A stretch of 23,601 nucleotides of DNA from an uncultured Eubacteriales bacterium (GCA_900553135.1 USCO01000021.1:1-23601); one strand, 5' to 3'. Positions 7,221-16,213 are shown, counted from the stretch's first letter. A program made the numbers and translations. The notes: generated by a model not told the origin, from the letters alone.

Positions 7221-9218
7221 ATGCGAGGAACAAGAGTAAAACGTTCCAAATGGACTGCGGGTATTTTGGCCGCGGTCCTGGCGGTGGGATGTGTGATTCC
7301 AGGCGCGGGTGCCTTGCCTTCAGAAGAGACCCGTACCCCGGATGATCCCAACCGCTTCACAGTAGCAGGCGTGGAAGACGTCTTTGCACCGGTGCTGGAC
7401 AACGGAGACGCCGGCGATCATACCCACGGCTCCGGAATCGCGGTGCTGCCCAGCGGAGAGCTGCTCTGTGTCTGGTTCCAGGGCAACGGCGAGCGCGACG
7501 CCACCACCACCCGGATCATGGGCTCCCGCAAGCCTGTGGGAGAGGGTTGGACCGAGCCCTTTGTAATGGCAGACGCCCCCGGGGTGGCGGACATCAACCC
7601 GGCCATCTATGTGGACAACAGCGGCCGGCTGTGGATGTTCTGGTATCCCGTGCTCAGCGCCATCTGGGAGACCTCTCAACCCCGCTTTGCCTATGCCGAG
7701 CCGGGCAGCTATGAGTATGAAAACGTAGGCAACCAGGCCCCGGACTGGACCTGGTCGGACAACATCCCCATTAAGATCGGGGAGAACACCGGCGGCGTGG
7801 TAGACCCGGAGTCGGACCAGTTTGTGGCCGACGTCAAGGCCGGCTACCAGGAGCTGATCGACTATACCTACGGCGAAGTCAATCTTCCTGAGAATCCCAG
7901 CGATGTGTACCACTATGATGACGTTGCCGATGCCATCATCTCCATCTATGAGGATGGAAACACCGGCGGCGGCGTCAACCAGGCGGTGCGCGGCTCGGAG
8001 CTGCAGGACAATTTGGCCGACATTCTGAAGAAGATCGGCGGCGATCCCGACGAGCAATCCTTTACCCCCACTGTGGCGGACAAGGTAGGACCTACTTCTG
8101 ACGGAACCGTCCAGCGCTCCGGCTATCCGCTGCTGCGGCGCATTGGCTGGCAGACGAAGAATGCCCCCCTGGAGATCCAGCTGCCCGAGGGCGTTATGAC
8201 CTCCTACGATGAGCTGTCCACCGGGACCGAGCACCGGCTGATCGTGCCTTTGTACTCCGATGGCCTGGGCATCTCCATCAACGCCATCACCGACGACGGC
8301 GGCAAGACCTGGATGATGAGCAAGCCCATCATCGGCAACAGCACCATCCAGGCCTCCATGGCCCAGCGGGACAACGGCGATATCGTTGCCCTGATGCGGA
8401 ACAACGGTCCCGTTCCCTACCGCGCGGCCTACTCCATCTCTGAGGACTACGGCATGACCTGGTCTGTGGCGCAGCTGCGTGCGGACCTGTTTGAGCCCGG
8501 CGTGGGCAACTGCCTGACCGAGCTGCCCAACGGAAATTGGGTCTTTGTTTCCAACTGCCTGGACAACGAGCGGCGCAGCGTGCTGTCTGTGGCTCTATCC
8601 GAGGATGAGGGAAAGACCTGGCCCTACCGCCGCACCATCGAGATGGACACCCGCGACGGCAATGGCAAGTACCATTATCCCACCGTGGTGGCCGATGAGA
8701 ACAACCAGATCCACATCACCTACACCATTGATTACGGCGGCGACGATGCTGGCCTGCAGGGCCACAACAACATCCGCTACCTGAAGATCGATGAGAACTG
8801 GATCAAGGAAGGGGACTGGAGCGACTCCAACACCCAGAACAAGATGGTGTTCTGCTACGAGTACAGCGCCATTGACATGACGCTGCCCGAGGGCTTTGAT
8901 ACCACCAATGTGGATGCGGACGGCACCTACGCCGCCGAGGAGATCGCCAAGCTGGCCCAGGCCATGCCCAAGACCCTGAAGGCGTACCTCTCCTTCAACA
9001 ACCACGACGGAGACGGACTGTACCTGGCTGCCCCTGAGTATGTGGAGGTCAATGTCCAGGTGGATCAGCAGTGGCTCAAGGAGAATTTCAAGGTGGGCGA
9101 GGTCATGGAGGATGTTCCCTTCACCGTGGACACCGACACGCTGCCCGAGGGGATCACGGAAGACATGCTGCCCCAGTACGACCCCATGTACAGCAAGATC
9201 CTGGTAACGGAATCATAA
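7221..9218 (+). CDS. Secreted BNR_2 sialidase-like protein
   Basis: 665 aa; ATG at 7221 after AGAAGGAG. An N-terminal signal peptide (basic KRSKW, hydrophobic core, AGA-L cleavage region near 31) is followed by a BNR_2-type beta-propeller, about 65-525. It carries Asp boxes TDDGGKTW (357-364), SEDYGMTW (407-414) and SEDEGKTW (460-467), a GERDA motif near 90, WQTKNAP near 310, and the typical late block YHYPTVV...IHITYT. The last 140 residues are unassigned. No SLH, sortase motif or dockerin is present, so it is probably released or held by its partner. The canonical sialidase F/Y-RIP motif is not apparent, so the substrate is uncertain; sialic acid-containing glycans are only one possibility. 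Two acidic segments at about 190-300 interrupt the propeller. Operonic with the paralogue 21 nt downstream. Confidence 0.85.
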   Translation: MRGTRVKRSKWTAGILAAVLAVGCVIPGAGALPSEETRTPDDPNRFTVAGVEDVFAPVLDNGDAGDHTHGSGIAVLPSGELLCVWFQGNGERDATTTRIMGSRKPVGEGWTEPFVMADAPGVADINPAIYVDNSGRLWMFWYPVLSAIWETSQPRFAYAEPGSYEYENVGNQAPDWTWSDNIPIKIGENTGGVVDPESDQFVADVKAGYQELIDYTYGEVNLPENPSDVYHYDDVADAIISIYEDGNTGGGVNQAVRGSELQDNLADILKKIGGDPDEQSFTPTVADKVGPTSDGTVQRSGYPLLRRIGWQTKNAPLEIQLPEGVMTSYDELSTGTEHRLIVPLYSDGLGISINAITDDGGKTWMMSKPIIGNSTIQASMAQRDNGDIVALMRNNGPVPYRAAYSISEDYGMTWSVAQLRADLFEPGVGNCLTELPNGNWVFVSNCLDNERRSVLSVALSEDEGKTWPYRRTIEMDTRDGNGKYHYPTVVADENNQIHITYTIDYGGDDAGLQGHNNIRYLKIDENWIKEGDWSDSNTQNKMVFCYEYSAIDMTLPEGFDTTNVDADGTYAAEEIAKLAQAMPKTLKAYLSFNNHDGDGLYLAAPEYVEVNVQVDQQWLKENFKVGEVMEDVPFTVDTDTLPEGITEDMLPQYDPMYSKILVTES

Positions 9219-9239
9219 TTTGGGGAAGGAGAAAAGACA

Positions 9240-11999
9240 ATGCGTAATTGGAAACGAGTAGCCAGTACGCTGCTTTGCGCAACGATGCTCGGCGGCCTGC
9301 TTATCACAGGTGCCTCTGCGGCAGAAGTGCCCTCTGGCCTGACCCGCACGGACCTGTTTGAGGCGGAAGAGATGCTGGACTTCGGTACCCAGGGCACCAC
9401 TTCCCGCCATACCCATGGCCTGACCCTGACCGAAATGCCCTCTGGAGACCTGTTTGCCGTCTGGTTCAGCTCCAACCCCAGCGGTGAGCGTGATGCCAAC
9501 GAGTGCCGGCTCATCGGCGCCTGGCTCCCCAAAGAGGAGATCGGCAAGGAGAACGCCCAGTGGTCCGATCCCTTTGAGGTGTACAATCTGGACGGCGTGC
9601 CCAGCAACAACCCCGCCACCTATGTGGACCAGAATGGCCGGCTGTGGGTGTTCTTCAACACCATTCTCAACGGACAGTGGGTCTCCGCCATCCCCCGGTA
9701 CATCTATGCCGACCCGGCGTCCTATGAGTCCGCCATTGAAAACGGCACCAATCCCGATTGGCACTACCCCGTGCAGATGACCATGACCGTGGGCGATACC
9801 TACGGCGGCCAGGGCACCTGGAACGAGGAGACGCAGCAGTACACCTATCGCACCAAGGGGGACAAGCTGCGCTATATCACCGAAGAGCAGTATGCCCAGC
9901 ATCCCCTGCCCGACGACCAGTGCGTCAAGGTGACCTCCCGCTTTGACGAAAACAACACCGTCTATGTCACCGACCGCTTTGTGGTGGCCATCAACAACCA
10001 GATGAACGCCGCCGTGGAGTATCTGGAGACAGAGAAGCCCTATGACGATGCCTTTGGACAGCGCAATGACATCGTGCTGCAGTCTGTGAACGAAGGCATC
10101 TTCAGCACCGACCCCTATAAGAGCGAGCCCTCCCTGCGGGACGGCGCCATCTGGCGTGCCTCCGGCGCGGACAATGACCTGAAGACCTGGAACCCCGCCT
10201 TCCGGCGCATGGGCTGGCAGACCAAAAACGCCCCCATCGAGTTTACCCTGCCCGCCGGCACGCCCCTGAGCAACGGCGGTACCTCCGACGGCAGCACCAC
10301 CCGTATGCTGCTGCCCCTGTATTCCGACTCCCTGGCCCTGTCCATCTGTGCCTACACCGACGACTACGGAGAGACCTGGGCCTACAGCGATCCCATTGCC
10401 GGTCTTGGAAATATCCAGGGCAATCTGGTGATGAAAGAGGACGGCACCCTGTATCAGTACTTCCGCAGCGGCAAGCTGGACGGCAAGAACGGCCGTCTGG
10501 ACTGGAAGCTCACCCGCTCTGAGTCTCACGACTACGGCGTGACCTGGGAGAACATCTATGTGGAGCCCTATCTGCGCAACGACGGCGGCGTGGGCCTGGA
10601 TGTGACCAGCGATGGCAAGTGGGTCCTGACCCACAACCAGGACGCCAAGGAAGACCTGCGCAGCGGATGCCGCAACTCCGTGACCCTCTCTGTCTCCAGC
10701 GACGAGGGCCAGAGCTGGAAGTCCATCATGCTGGATACCGCTGCCCAGGAGAACGGCAGCTACACCGGCATGGACTATCAGTATCCCGGCGTGATCTGCA
10801 CCAGCAGCGGCTGGATCGTGGTGGCCTATACCAACGGCGGCCGGGGCGGCCCCTCTCAGGTGATGAGAAGCACCATGCTCCAGGAGAGCGAACTGGACCG
10901 TCTGCTGTCCATGGACCTGAATGTGGCCGAGACCGCCAAGCTGCAGGCCGGCGAGACCATGCAGCTCCAGCCCAAGCTGACCCTGGATGGTCAGGAAGTG
11001 CAGCTGGCGGAGGATGACCTCATCTACCGCACCAGCGGAACTGCCATCGCCACTGTGGATGGCAGCGGCCTGGTGACCGCCGTGGCCGACGGTCAGGCCA
11101 AGATCATCGTTACCAGCAAGACCTATGGTACCATCGGCGAGTGCCTGCTGACGGTGGGCGAGGATAGCTCTTCCGGCGGCGGCAGCAGCGGCGGCGGGAC
11201 CACCCAGAGCTACCGCGTCACGGTGGCCAAGGCGGAGAACGGAAGCGTCACGGCCTCTTCCAGCAAGGCGGCTCAGGGCAGCACGGTGACCGTCACCATG
11301 AAGCCCGACGCGGGCTATGTGGCCGATCAGCTGACCGTGGTGGACAGCAAGGGCAACGCCATTTCCACCTCCTCCCTGGGCAGCGGAAAGTACAGCTTTA
11401 AGATGCCCGGCGCCGACGTTACCGTAACGGGTACCTTTGTGGCGCTGACCGACGGCAAGCTGCCCTTCTCCGACGTGGGAGCCAACGACTGGTACTACAA
11501 CGCCGTAGTGTTTGCCTGGGAGAATGGGATCATGAACGGCGTGTCTGACAATACCTTTGCACCCGCTCAGAACCTGAGCCGTGGCATGCTGGCCCAGATC
11601 CTGTACGCCCTGGAGGAGAAGCCTGCCGCGCAGTCGGCTGGATTCACCGATACCGCCGGCAAGTGGTATGCGGCTGCGGCGGATTGGGCGGCCAAGAATC
11701 AGATCATGAGCGGCTATGGCAACGGCATCTTTGGCGGCGAGGATCTGGTGACCCGGGAGCAGCTGGCTGTTACCCTGCGGGCTTACGCCCAGTATAAGGG
11801 CATGTCCACTGCCACCGCGGGGGATCTGTCCAAGTTTGCCGACCAGGATCAGGCCTCTGCCTGGGCCGTGGACGGCCTGAAGTGGGCTGTGGGCGAAGGC
11901 CTGCTGTCCGGCAAGGATGGAAACCGTCTGGATCCTGCGGGTACCGCACAGCGCTGTGAGGTGGCCCAGGTCATGATGGCATTTCTGAAGGACGCCTGA
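9240..11999 (+). CDS. SLH-anchored BNR_2 sialidase-like surface protein
   Basis: 919 aa; ATG at 9240 with GGGGAAGGAG upstream. Signal peptide ending ASA-A near residue 28. A BNR_2-like propeller (about 55-545) parallels the preceding protein: HTHG, PSG-x-L, VWF, GERDA, RMGWQTKNAP, LLPLYSDSL, and Asp boxes TDDYGETW (373-380), SHDYGVTW (429-436) and SSDEGQSW (486-493). Then come a Big2-like Ig domain (about 558-640, with SGTAIATVDGSGLVTAVADG), a Ser/Gly linker (642-655), a divergent InlB-repeat-like domain (657-733, ending MPGADVTVTGTF), and three SLH repeats (about 742-790, 802-850, 865-915) that bind secondary cell-wall polymer. It is therefore expected on the outside of the cell wall. Likely arose by duplication of the neighbouring gene plus gain of anchoring modules. 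Exact glycan substrate unknown. Confidence 0.88.
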   Translation: MRNWKRVASTLLCATMLGGLLITGASAAEVPSGLTRTDLFEAEEMLDFGTQGTTSRHTHGLTLTEMPSGDLFAVWFSSNPSGERDANECRLIGAWLPKEEIGKENAQWSDPFEVYNLDGVPSNNPATYVDQNGRLWVFFNTILNGQWVSAIPRYIYADPASYESAIENGTNPDWHYPVQMTMTVGDTYGGQGTWNEETQQYTYRTKGDKLRYITEEQYAQHPLPDDQCVKVTSRFDENNTVYVTDRFVVAINNQMNAAVEYLETEKPYDDAFGQRNDIVLQSVNEGIFSTDPYKSEPSLRDGAIWRASGADNDLKTWNPAFRRMGWQTKNAPIEFTLPAGTPLSNGGTSDGSTTRMLLPLYSDSLALSICAYTDDYGETWAYSDPIAGLGNIQGNLVMKEDGTLYQYFRSGKLDGKNGRLDWKLTRSESHDYGVTWENIYVEPYLRNDGGVGLDVTSDGKWVLTHNQDAKEDLRSGCRNSVTLSVSSDEGQSWKSIMLDTAAQENGSYTGMDYQYPGVICTSSGWIVVAYTNGGRGGPSQVMRSTMLQESELDRLLSMDLNVAETAKLQAGETMQLQPKLTLDGQEVQLAEDDLIYRTSGTAIATVDGSGLVTAVADGQAKIIVTSKTYGTIGECLLTVGEDSSSGGGSSGGGTTQSYRVTVAKAENGSVTASSSKAAQGSTVTVTMKPDAGYVADQLTVVDSKGNAISTSSLGSGKYSFKMPGADVTVTGTFVALTDGKLPFSDVGANDWYYNAVVFAWENGIMNGVSDNTFAPAQNLSRGMLAQILYALEEKPAAQSAGFTDTAGKWYAAAADWAAKNQIMSGYGNGIFGGEDLVTREQLAVTLRAYAQYKGMSTATAGDLSKFADQDQASAWAVDGLKWAVGEGLLSGKDGNRLDPAGTAQRCEVAQVMMAFLKDA

Positions 12000-12012
12000 G
12001 CAAGACAGTAAG

Positions 12013-12046
12013 AAGGGGCGGCACCATTGAGGTGCCGCCCCTTTTT
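12013..12046 (+). terminator. Rho-independent terminator of the sialidase-like operon
   Basis: Stem GGGGCGGCACC / GGTGCCGCCCC (12015-12025 and 12031-12041), loop ATTGA, followed by TTTTT. It starts 14 nt after the stop codon. Confidence 0.92.
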
Positions 12047-12064
12047 GCTTGCAGGAATTGTCAT

Positions 12065-12100
12065 AAAAAAGCAGTCCGTGGATTTGAACCACGGACTGCT
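12065..12100 (-). terminator. Rho-independent terminator of the cohesin/dockerin operon
   Basis: 12-bp stem AGCAGTCCGTGG with its complement (12070-12081 and 12089-12100), 7-nt loop, followed on the minus strand by a TTTTTT run. It lies 22 nt beyond the stop of the cohesin-SLH gene and faces the sialidase-operon terminator, closing two convergent operons. Confidence 0.9.
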
Positions 12101-12122
12101 GATGGTTTCTGGGAGACTGGGT

Positions 12123-13235
12123 TTACTGGACAAAGCTGTCGTAGAACTGAACCAGAATGGTGGCCGCCTGGCCGCGGGATACAGCGTCCAGAGGGGAGAG
12201 AGTGGAGGCGCTGGTTCCGGTGACCAGACCCTCCGCCACGGCCCACTGCATGGATTCCACGGCGAAGGCGCTGATCTGTCCGGCGTCGGTAAAGGCGGAC
12301 AGGTCCTTCTGGGCGGTGACATTGTACTTGCAGCTCTCAGCGTAGCTGTGCAGAATGGTGACCATTTGCTCCCGGGTGACAGGATCGTCAGGACCGAAGC
12401 GGCCGTCCCCGTAGCCGGAGATGACGCCCTGCTGGGCGGCCCAGGTCACCGCGGTGCTGTACCAGCTGTCCTTCGCCGTATCGGTGAAGGAATCGGTTCC
12501 GCTGACCGCGGGGCTTCCCGCCATGCGGTAGAAGACCATGGCCATCATGGCCCGGCTCATGGTCATGTCAGGGCTGAAGGTGGTGGCAGAGGTGCCGGAA
12601 AACAGACCCAGGGAGACCGAGCGCAGGGCGCTGTCCTTGGCCCAGTGGCCGTCCAGGTCTACGAATACGCCGGGGTCCAGGGGGACTTCGCCGTCGCCGA
12701 TGTCGGTTCCCCCGCCGCTGCCGGAGCCGCCTCCGCTGGAGCCGCCGCCCGAGCTGTCATCGCTGCGGATGACAGACACGGTGAAGGGGGCCGAGCTGGT
12801 GTCGCCCACGCTGCCGTCCTCCGTCAGCGTGACGATCTTGGAGTGGCCCAGGGCAAACTGGGTGTCCTCTTCTCCGGTATAGGTGAAGGTGAGGCGTGCC
12901 ACCTGGTAGCTGCCCTGGAAGGCGTTGCTCCCGGCATAGAAGCCGAAATAGGTGCGGTTCTCCCGGGTGACCACAGGGGTCTGGCCCGTGGTACGCAGCG
13001 CCTCGTCCAGATACTCCACCCCGGTCAACTTCATGCCGCTGGGCAGGTCAATGCCGAATTCAGCGGCGGAGAAGGGATCGTCCTCCTGCAGCCGCAGCTC
13101 CACGGTAAAGGTGGTCTGCTCCTTGTCCAGGGTGACCTGATCTGTGGATGTGGTAATGGTAGCGGCCTGAGCCCCACACATCAAAACTGTGCTGGCCAAC
13201 AGGCCCGCGCTCAGCCGAGTTACGAAATGCTTCAA
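12123..13235 (-). CDS. Cohesin-like domain protein with three SLH repeats (surface anchor)
   Basis: 370 aa from a TTG at 13235, chosen because GGGGGA lies six bases upstream and a signal peptide starts there (LKHFVTRLSAGLL, cleavage near AQA-A). The alternative GTG at 13298 sits inside a GC-rich hairpin. Residues about 28-158 read as a cohesin-like beta-sandwich: TVELRLQEDDPFSAAEFGIDL, a later YFGFYAG strand, and VARLTFTYTG. A Gly/Ser linker (about 159-179) leads to three SLH repeats (about 190-238, 248-300, 312-365). Known cohesin-SLH proteins hold dockerin-bearing proteins at the cell wall. The gene directly upstream in the same operon encodes a dockerin protein, which makes a cognate pair plausible. 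Cohesin assignment is by fold-like pattern and is less certain than the SLH part. Confidence 0.8.
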   Translation of the reverse strand: MKHFVTRLSAGLLASTVLMCGAQAATITTSTDQVTLDKEQTTFTVELRLQEDDPFSAAEFGIDLPSGMKLTGVEYLDEALRTTGQTPVVTRENRTYFGFYAGSNAFQGSYQVARLTFTYTGEEDTQFALGHSKIVTLTEDGSVGDTSSAPFTVSVIRSDDSSGGGSSGGGSGSGGGTDIGDGEVPLDPGVFVDLDGHWAKDSALRSVSLGLFSGTSATTFSPDMTMSRAMMAMVFYRMAGSPAVSGTDSFTDTAKDSWYSTAVTWAAQQGVISGYGDGRFGPDDPVTREQMVTILHSYAESCKYNVTAQKDLSAFTDAGQISAFAVESMQWAVAEGLVTGTSASTLSPLDAVSRGQAATILVQFYDSFVQ

Positions 13236-13265
13236 TGGAAATCCCCCGTTCTGTGACTGTGAGAA

Positions 13266-13299
13266 CGTGTCCCGGGCGGCTTTCGCCGTCCGGGACACG
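13266..13299 (-). other. Intergenic hairpin within the dockerin-cohesin operon
   Basis: 15-bp near-perfect inverted repeat (13266-13280 and 13285-13299) with a GAAA tetraloop on the minus strand and no T-run after it. It lies between the dockerin gene stop and the TTG start. Possible roles are partial termination or protection of an upstream mRNA 3' end, so the two genes may be expressed at different levels. Confidence 0.6.
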
Positions 13300-13324
13300 G
13301 GCGTAAGCTTGTTACTCTATGGGA

Positions 13325-16213
13325 TTACTGCTGCAGCAGATACTGCATCAGCAGGGACAGGTCCTGAACGTCCACTACCTTATCGCCGTTGAGATCAGCG
13401 CGGACCGCATCGGACCAGTTTTCGTCGCCCTCGTGGGCCTGATAGTAAACCTTGAGCATGTTCACGTCGGACATGCTGACCTGGCCGTCGTCGTTCACGT
13501 CGTACTGCACCCAGACCTGAGTGGTCACAGGTCCGCCCACCTCGCCGGGCAGGTCGGGACCGGTGGTGCCGGAAGCATAGGCGTACTCCACGGGAGTCAG
13601 GACGATCTGCCCCTTTTCGTCAGCGGCGGTGAGGGTGACGCGCAGCACCTCAGTCTGCTTGCTGGCGGCAAGGGCGTCCACGCCGGACATCTGGGTGAGC
13701 ATGACCTTGTAAAGCATGCCGTCCTCGGTCTGCTCAGGCTCTGCCTGCTCCATCACAAAGCCGTTCAGGGCTTCCAGCTTGACGGAATCGGGCACATACT
13801 GGCCGTCCAGCAGGAAGGAGAACTCCATGGTGCCCTTGTCGCTGCTCATACCGGCAGCGGTAAAGGTGTAGGAAGTTTCGGCGCCGGTGTAGACCAGGTT
13901 AGCGCCGCTGGCAGTCAGGGAAGCCACGTCAACGGTGGCAGAGACGGAGTCGCTGGCGTTGCCCATGGTGACCGTCTCCTGAATGTCCATGGTGTCTTCC
14001 ACCGAGTAGGTCTTGGTGAAGTAGACCACAGCGGTAGTGTTGTACTTCTTGATGGCGCCGCTGAGAGCGGTGTCATACGCGGCCTGGGCACCGTCGCACT
14101 CCAGGACATAGGGCTCCTCGCTGTTGCCCTTTACAGTGGCCTTGTACAGCAGGGTGATCTCGCCGGAGGGGTTCTCGATGGTGACGCCGTCGCTGGAGAA
14201 GTCGTAGTCCTTCACGGCCTTGGCGGGGTCATAAACGGTGGTGGCCACGCTCAGATCCACGTTCATCCAGTAGGCATCCAGTTCCAGATCCTCCTTGGGG
14301 AACACGGTGATCTCAGAGCCGATGGGATAGATGTAGACCTTGGTCTGGGTGCCTTCCTTGATGGAAGTTCTCCAACCGGCAAAGACGTAACCGTCCCGGG
14401 TAAATTCGGTGGTCTCGGGCAGCTTTACCGTGGTGCCGGCGTCGTACAGGGGGCTCTCATACTCTTCGCCTTCGCCGTTGAGACCGGGGGTGAAGGTCAT
14501 GGAGAACTGCTGGAGCAGCTTGAAGGCTACGCCATTTTTGGTTTCGGGCTTGCTGGGATAGCCATAGGTCACGCCGTCGCTGGGGGCGGACCACTTCTGA
14601 GTCTTCTCGTTGTAGGTGAGGGTGATGGTCTTGACGGAGGGGTCCTCCTCCACGATGCGGTAGGTGTTGTGATCCGCCTGGACCTTAGTGACCATCTGGC
14701 TGGCATCAATGGTCATGTCACAGGTCCAAATGCCCGCCTCGTTCTTGGTGGGCTGACCAAACTCATAGGTGACCTGGAGGTTGCTGGGTACCACATCCCA
14801 ACGATAGCCCAGCAGGACCTTATTTACTACGGTGCCGTCCATCTGAGGCACTGCGCCGTAGACGGTGACAAAGAAATAGGAACAGTTGTCCTTGTTGGGG
14901 GCTTCAGGGGTGTTGGGATCGGGCTCCTCACCCTTTTCCACCAGCTTGAAGGCCACGCCGTTCTGGGGCTTGGAAACGGTGTCGCCAGGGCCGTTGGAGG
15001 TGTACTCCTTGGGCAGCTCAGGAGCGACCCACTTACCAGTACCCTGATTGTAGGTCAGGGTGATGGTCTTGGTGGCGGTGCCGTCCTCGCCGACTTCGGC
15101 GGGGTCAATGGTATACTGCGGGTAATTGCTCAAAATCTTATTTACGAAGCATTGCTCACTGGACTCCGCATCGGAGGTATAGCCTACGATGGTTACGTCG
15201 CACAGCCACTTGCCTTCCGACTCATAGGGGTCTCCGATGGTCAGGGAAGGTCCGTAGGTGCTGGGTCTGTTTCCAAGCAGACCGCCGCCCACGGGATCGT
15301 ACTCGCCCAGATAGGTCTGGACCCAAATATCCATATTGGTGCCCAGCACGGGAGCGGCAGGGCTGGCGGCATCACAGGTGCCCTCCACCGTGATCTGGAC
15401 GGGATTTTCTTCGGACTGGATGCACCACTTGTTGTTCTGGTAGACCAGGGTCAGTTCGGGGTTGGCGGTTACCGTGTGCCCCTCACCAAACTGCTCGGTC
15501 AGCAGCGCTTCTGCGTTCAGGGAGCAGGTGGCATACCAGACGCCGTCCTTCTGATAGAAGTCGGCATTCTCCAGGTCCCAATCATTGGAGGAAATGAAGT
15601 TTTTCTTTCCGGAGTCGCTGTTGCCGCCCTTGTGAGCTGCGGCATCATTGGTACAGGTGAGGGTCAGGGAGATTCCCCAGTTTTCACCGGTGGGGCCCCA
15701 AACAGATCCAAACTCAGGGGGAGTATCGGGCTCTTCCACGTCGCCCTTCTCCACCAGGGTGAAGTCGGCGTGCCACTCGCCGTAGCCGCCGTGATCCACC
15801 CACTTGATGCAGGTGAAGGAGATGTCGCTGTACAGGGACGCGTCTACCCCGGACCCGGCAAGAAGCTCTTCCAGAGTGGGGACCTCAGACACATTTTCTG
15901 TCAGCCAGGCGCGGCAGGCTTCATCATCCTGGGCCACGATTCGCTCGTGATCGGAGCCCTCCGGGATGGTAATGGCAGGCACCTCGATTCTATATTCGTG
16001 CCAATTAGCGTCGTCTAATGGGAATGCAAAAATAAAGGTCTGGGTTTCGGCTGCCTCATTGTCCGCAGCGGGGACCACTTCGGTGACCAGAGAGGTTTCC
16101 TGAGCCGGTTGCTCGGAAAGCGCCTCTTCCGGAGTGGCTGCTGCTGCCGGTACTACCATGCTGGCCAACATTGCCACAGATAATAAGCCGGCTTTCCATT
16201 GCTTTGCGTTCAT
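13325..16213 (-). CDS. Large secreted dockerin protein with repeats and cohesin-like domain
   Basis: 962 aa from the ATG at 16213 (AAGGAG 11 bases upstream; an ATG at 16234 overlaps that site). Signal peptide ends near AAA-T at 26. Three homologous segments (about 168-275, 292-400, 443-545) share a W-x-C-[DS] strand and end in a TLTYN-x-K-W strand. The second and third run into NGVAFKL; a related FTLVEKG precedes the first. A Listeria/Bacteroides-type repeat (Flg_new; DGYVFAGWRT) lies at about 585-650. Residues about 770-885 resemble a cohesin-like sandwich. The C-terminus (896-960) is a type I-like dockerin: calcium loops D905-x-N907-x-D909-G...D916 and D940-x-N942-x-D944...D951. The second loop has Lys in place of the usual Gly. 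No SLH or sortase motif, so wall attachment probably depends on a cohesin, such as the next gene's product. No catalytic domain recognised. Confidence 0.82.
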   Translation of the reverse strand: MNAKQWKAGLLSVAMLASMVVPAAAATPEEALSEQPAQETSLVTEVVPAADNEAAETQTFIFAFPLDDANWHEYRIEVPAITIPEGSDHERIVAQDDEACRAWLTENVSEVPTLEELLAGSGVDASLYSDISFTCIKWVDHGGYGEWHADFTLVEKGDVEEPDTPPEFGSVWGPTGENWGISLTLTCTNDAAAHKGGNSDSGKKNFISSNDWDLENADFYQKDGVWYATCSLNAEALLTEQFGEGHTVTANPELTLVYQNNKWCIQSEENPVQITVEGTCDAASPAAPVLGTNMDIWVQTYLGEYDPVGGGLLGNRPSTYGPSLTIGDPYESEGKWLCDVTIVGYTSDAESSEQCFVNKILSNYPQYTIDPAEVGEDGTATKTITLTYNQGTGKWVAPELPKEYTSNGPGDTVSKPQNGVAFKLVEKGEEPDPNTPEAPNKDNCSYFFVTVYGAVPQMDGTVVNKVLLGYRWDVVPSNLQVTYEFGQPTKNEAGIWTCDMTIDASQMVTKVQADHNTYRIVEEDPSVKTITLTYNEKTQKWSAPSDGVTYGYPSKPETKNGVAFKLLQQFSMTFTPGLNGEGEEYESPLYDAGTTVKLPETTEFTRDGYVFAGWRTSIKEGTQTKVYIYPIGSEITVFPKEDLELDAYWMNVDLSVATTVYDPAKAVKDYDFSSDGVTIENPSGEITLLYKATVKGNSEEPYVLECDGAQAAYDTALSGAIKKYNTTAVVYFTKTYSVEDTMDIQETVTMGNASDSVSATVDVASLTASGANLVYTGAETSYTFTAAGMSSDKGTMEFSFLLDGQYVPDSVKLEALNGFVMEQAEPEQTEDGMLYKVMLTQMSGVDALAASKQTEVLRVTLTAADEKGQIVLTPVEYAYASGTTGPDLPGEVGGPVTTQVWVQYDVNDDGQVSMSDVNMLKVYYQAHEGDENWSDAVRADLNGDKVVDVQDLSLLMQYLLQQ

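Noticed and set aside
9213..12092. 959-codon open frame on the minus strand opposite the SLH sialidase-like gene
   Set aside because: Translation is His/Gly/Val/Ala-rich without motifs, while the plus strand encodes an excellent multi-domain protein.
12070..12100. tRNA T-arm-like GTGGTTCAAATCCAC on the minus strand
   Set aside because: The flanking bases form a continuous 12-bp terminator stem with a T6 tail and there is no acceptor, D-arm or anticodon arm upstream, so it is a terminator that only resembles a T-arm.
12690..12770. Gly/Ser-coding repetitive DNA in the cohesin-SLH and sialidase-like genes as possible tandem repeats
   Set aside because: These are ordinary flexible linkers between domains, irregular at the DNA level.
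13319..16018. 899-codon open frame on the plus strand opposite the dockerin gene
   Set aside because: Shadow frame of the dockerin protein; no ribosome binding site, signal peptide or recognisable domain.
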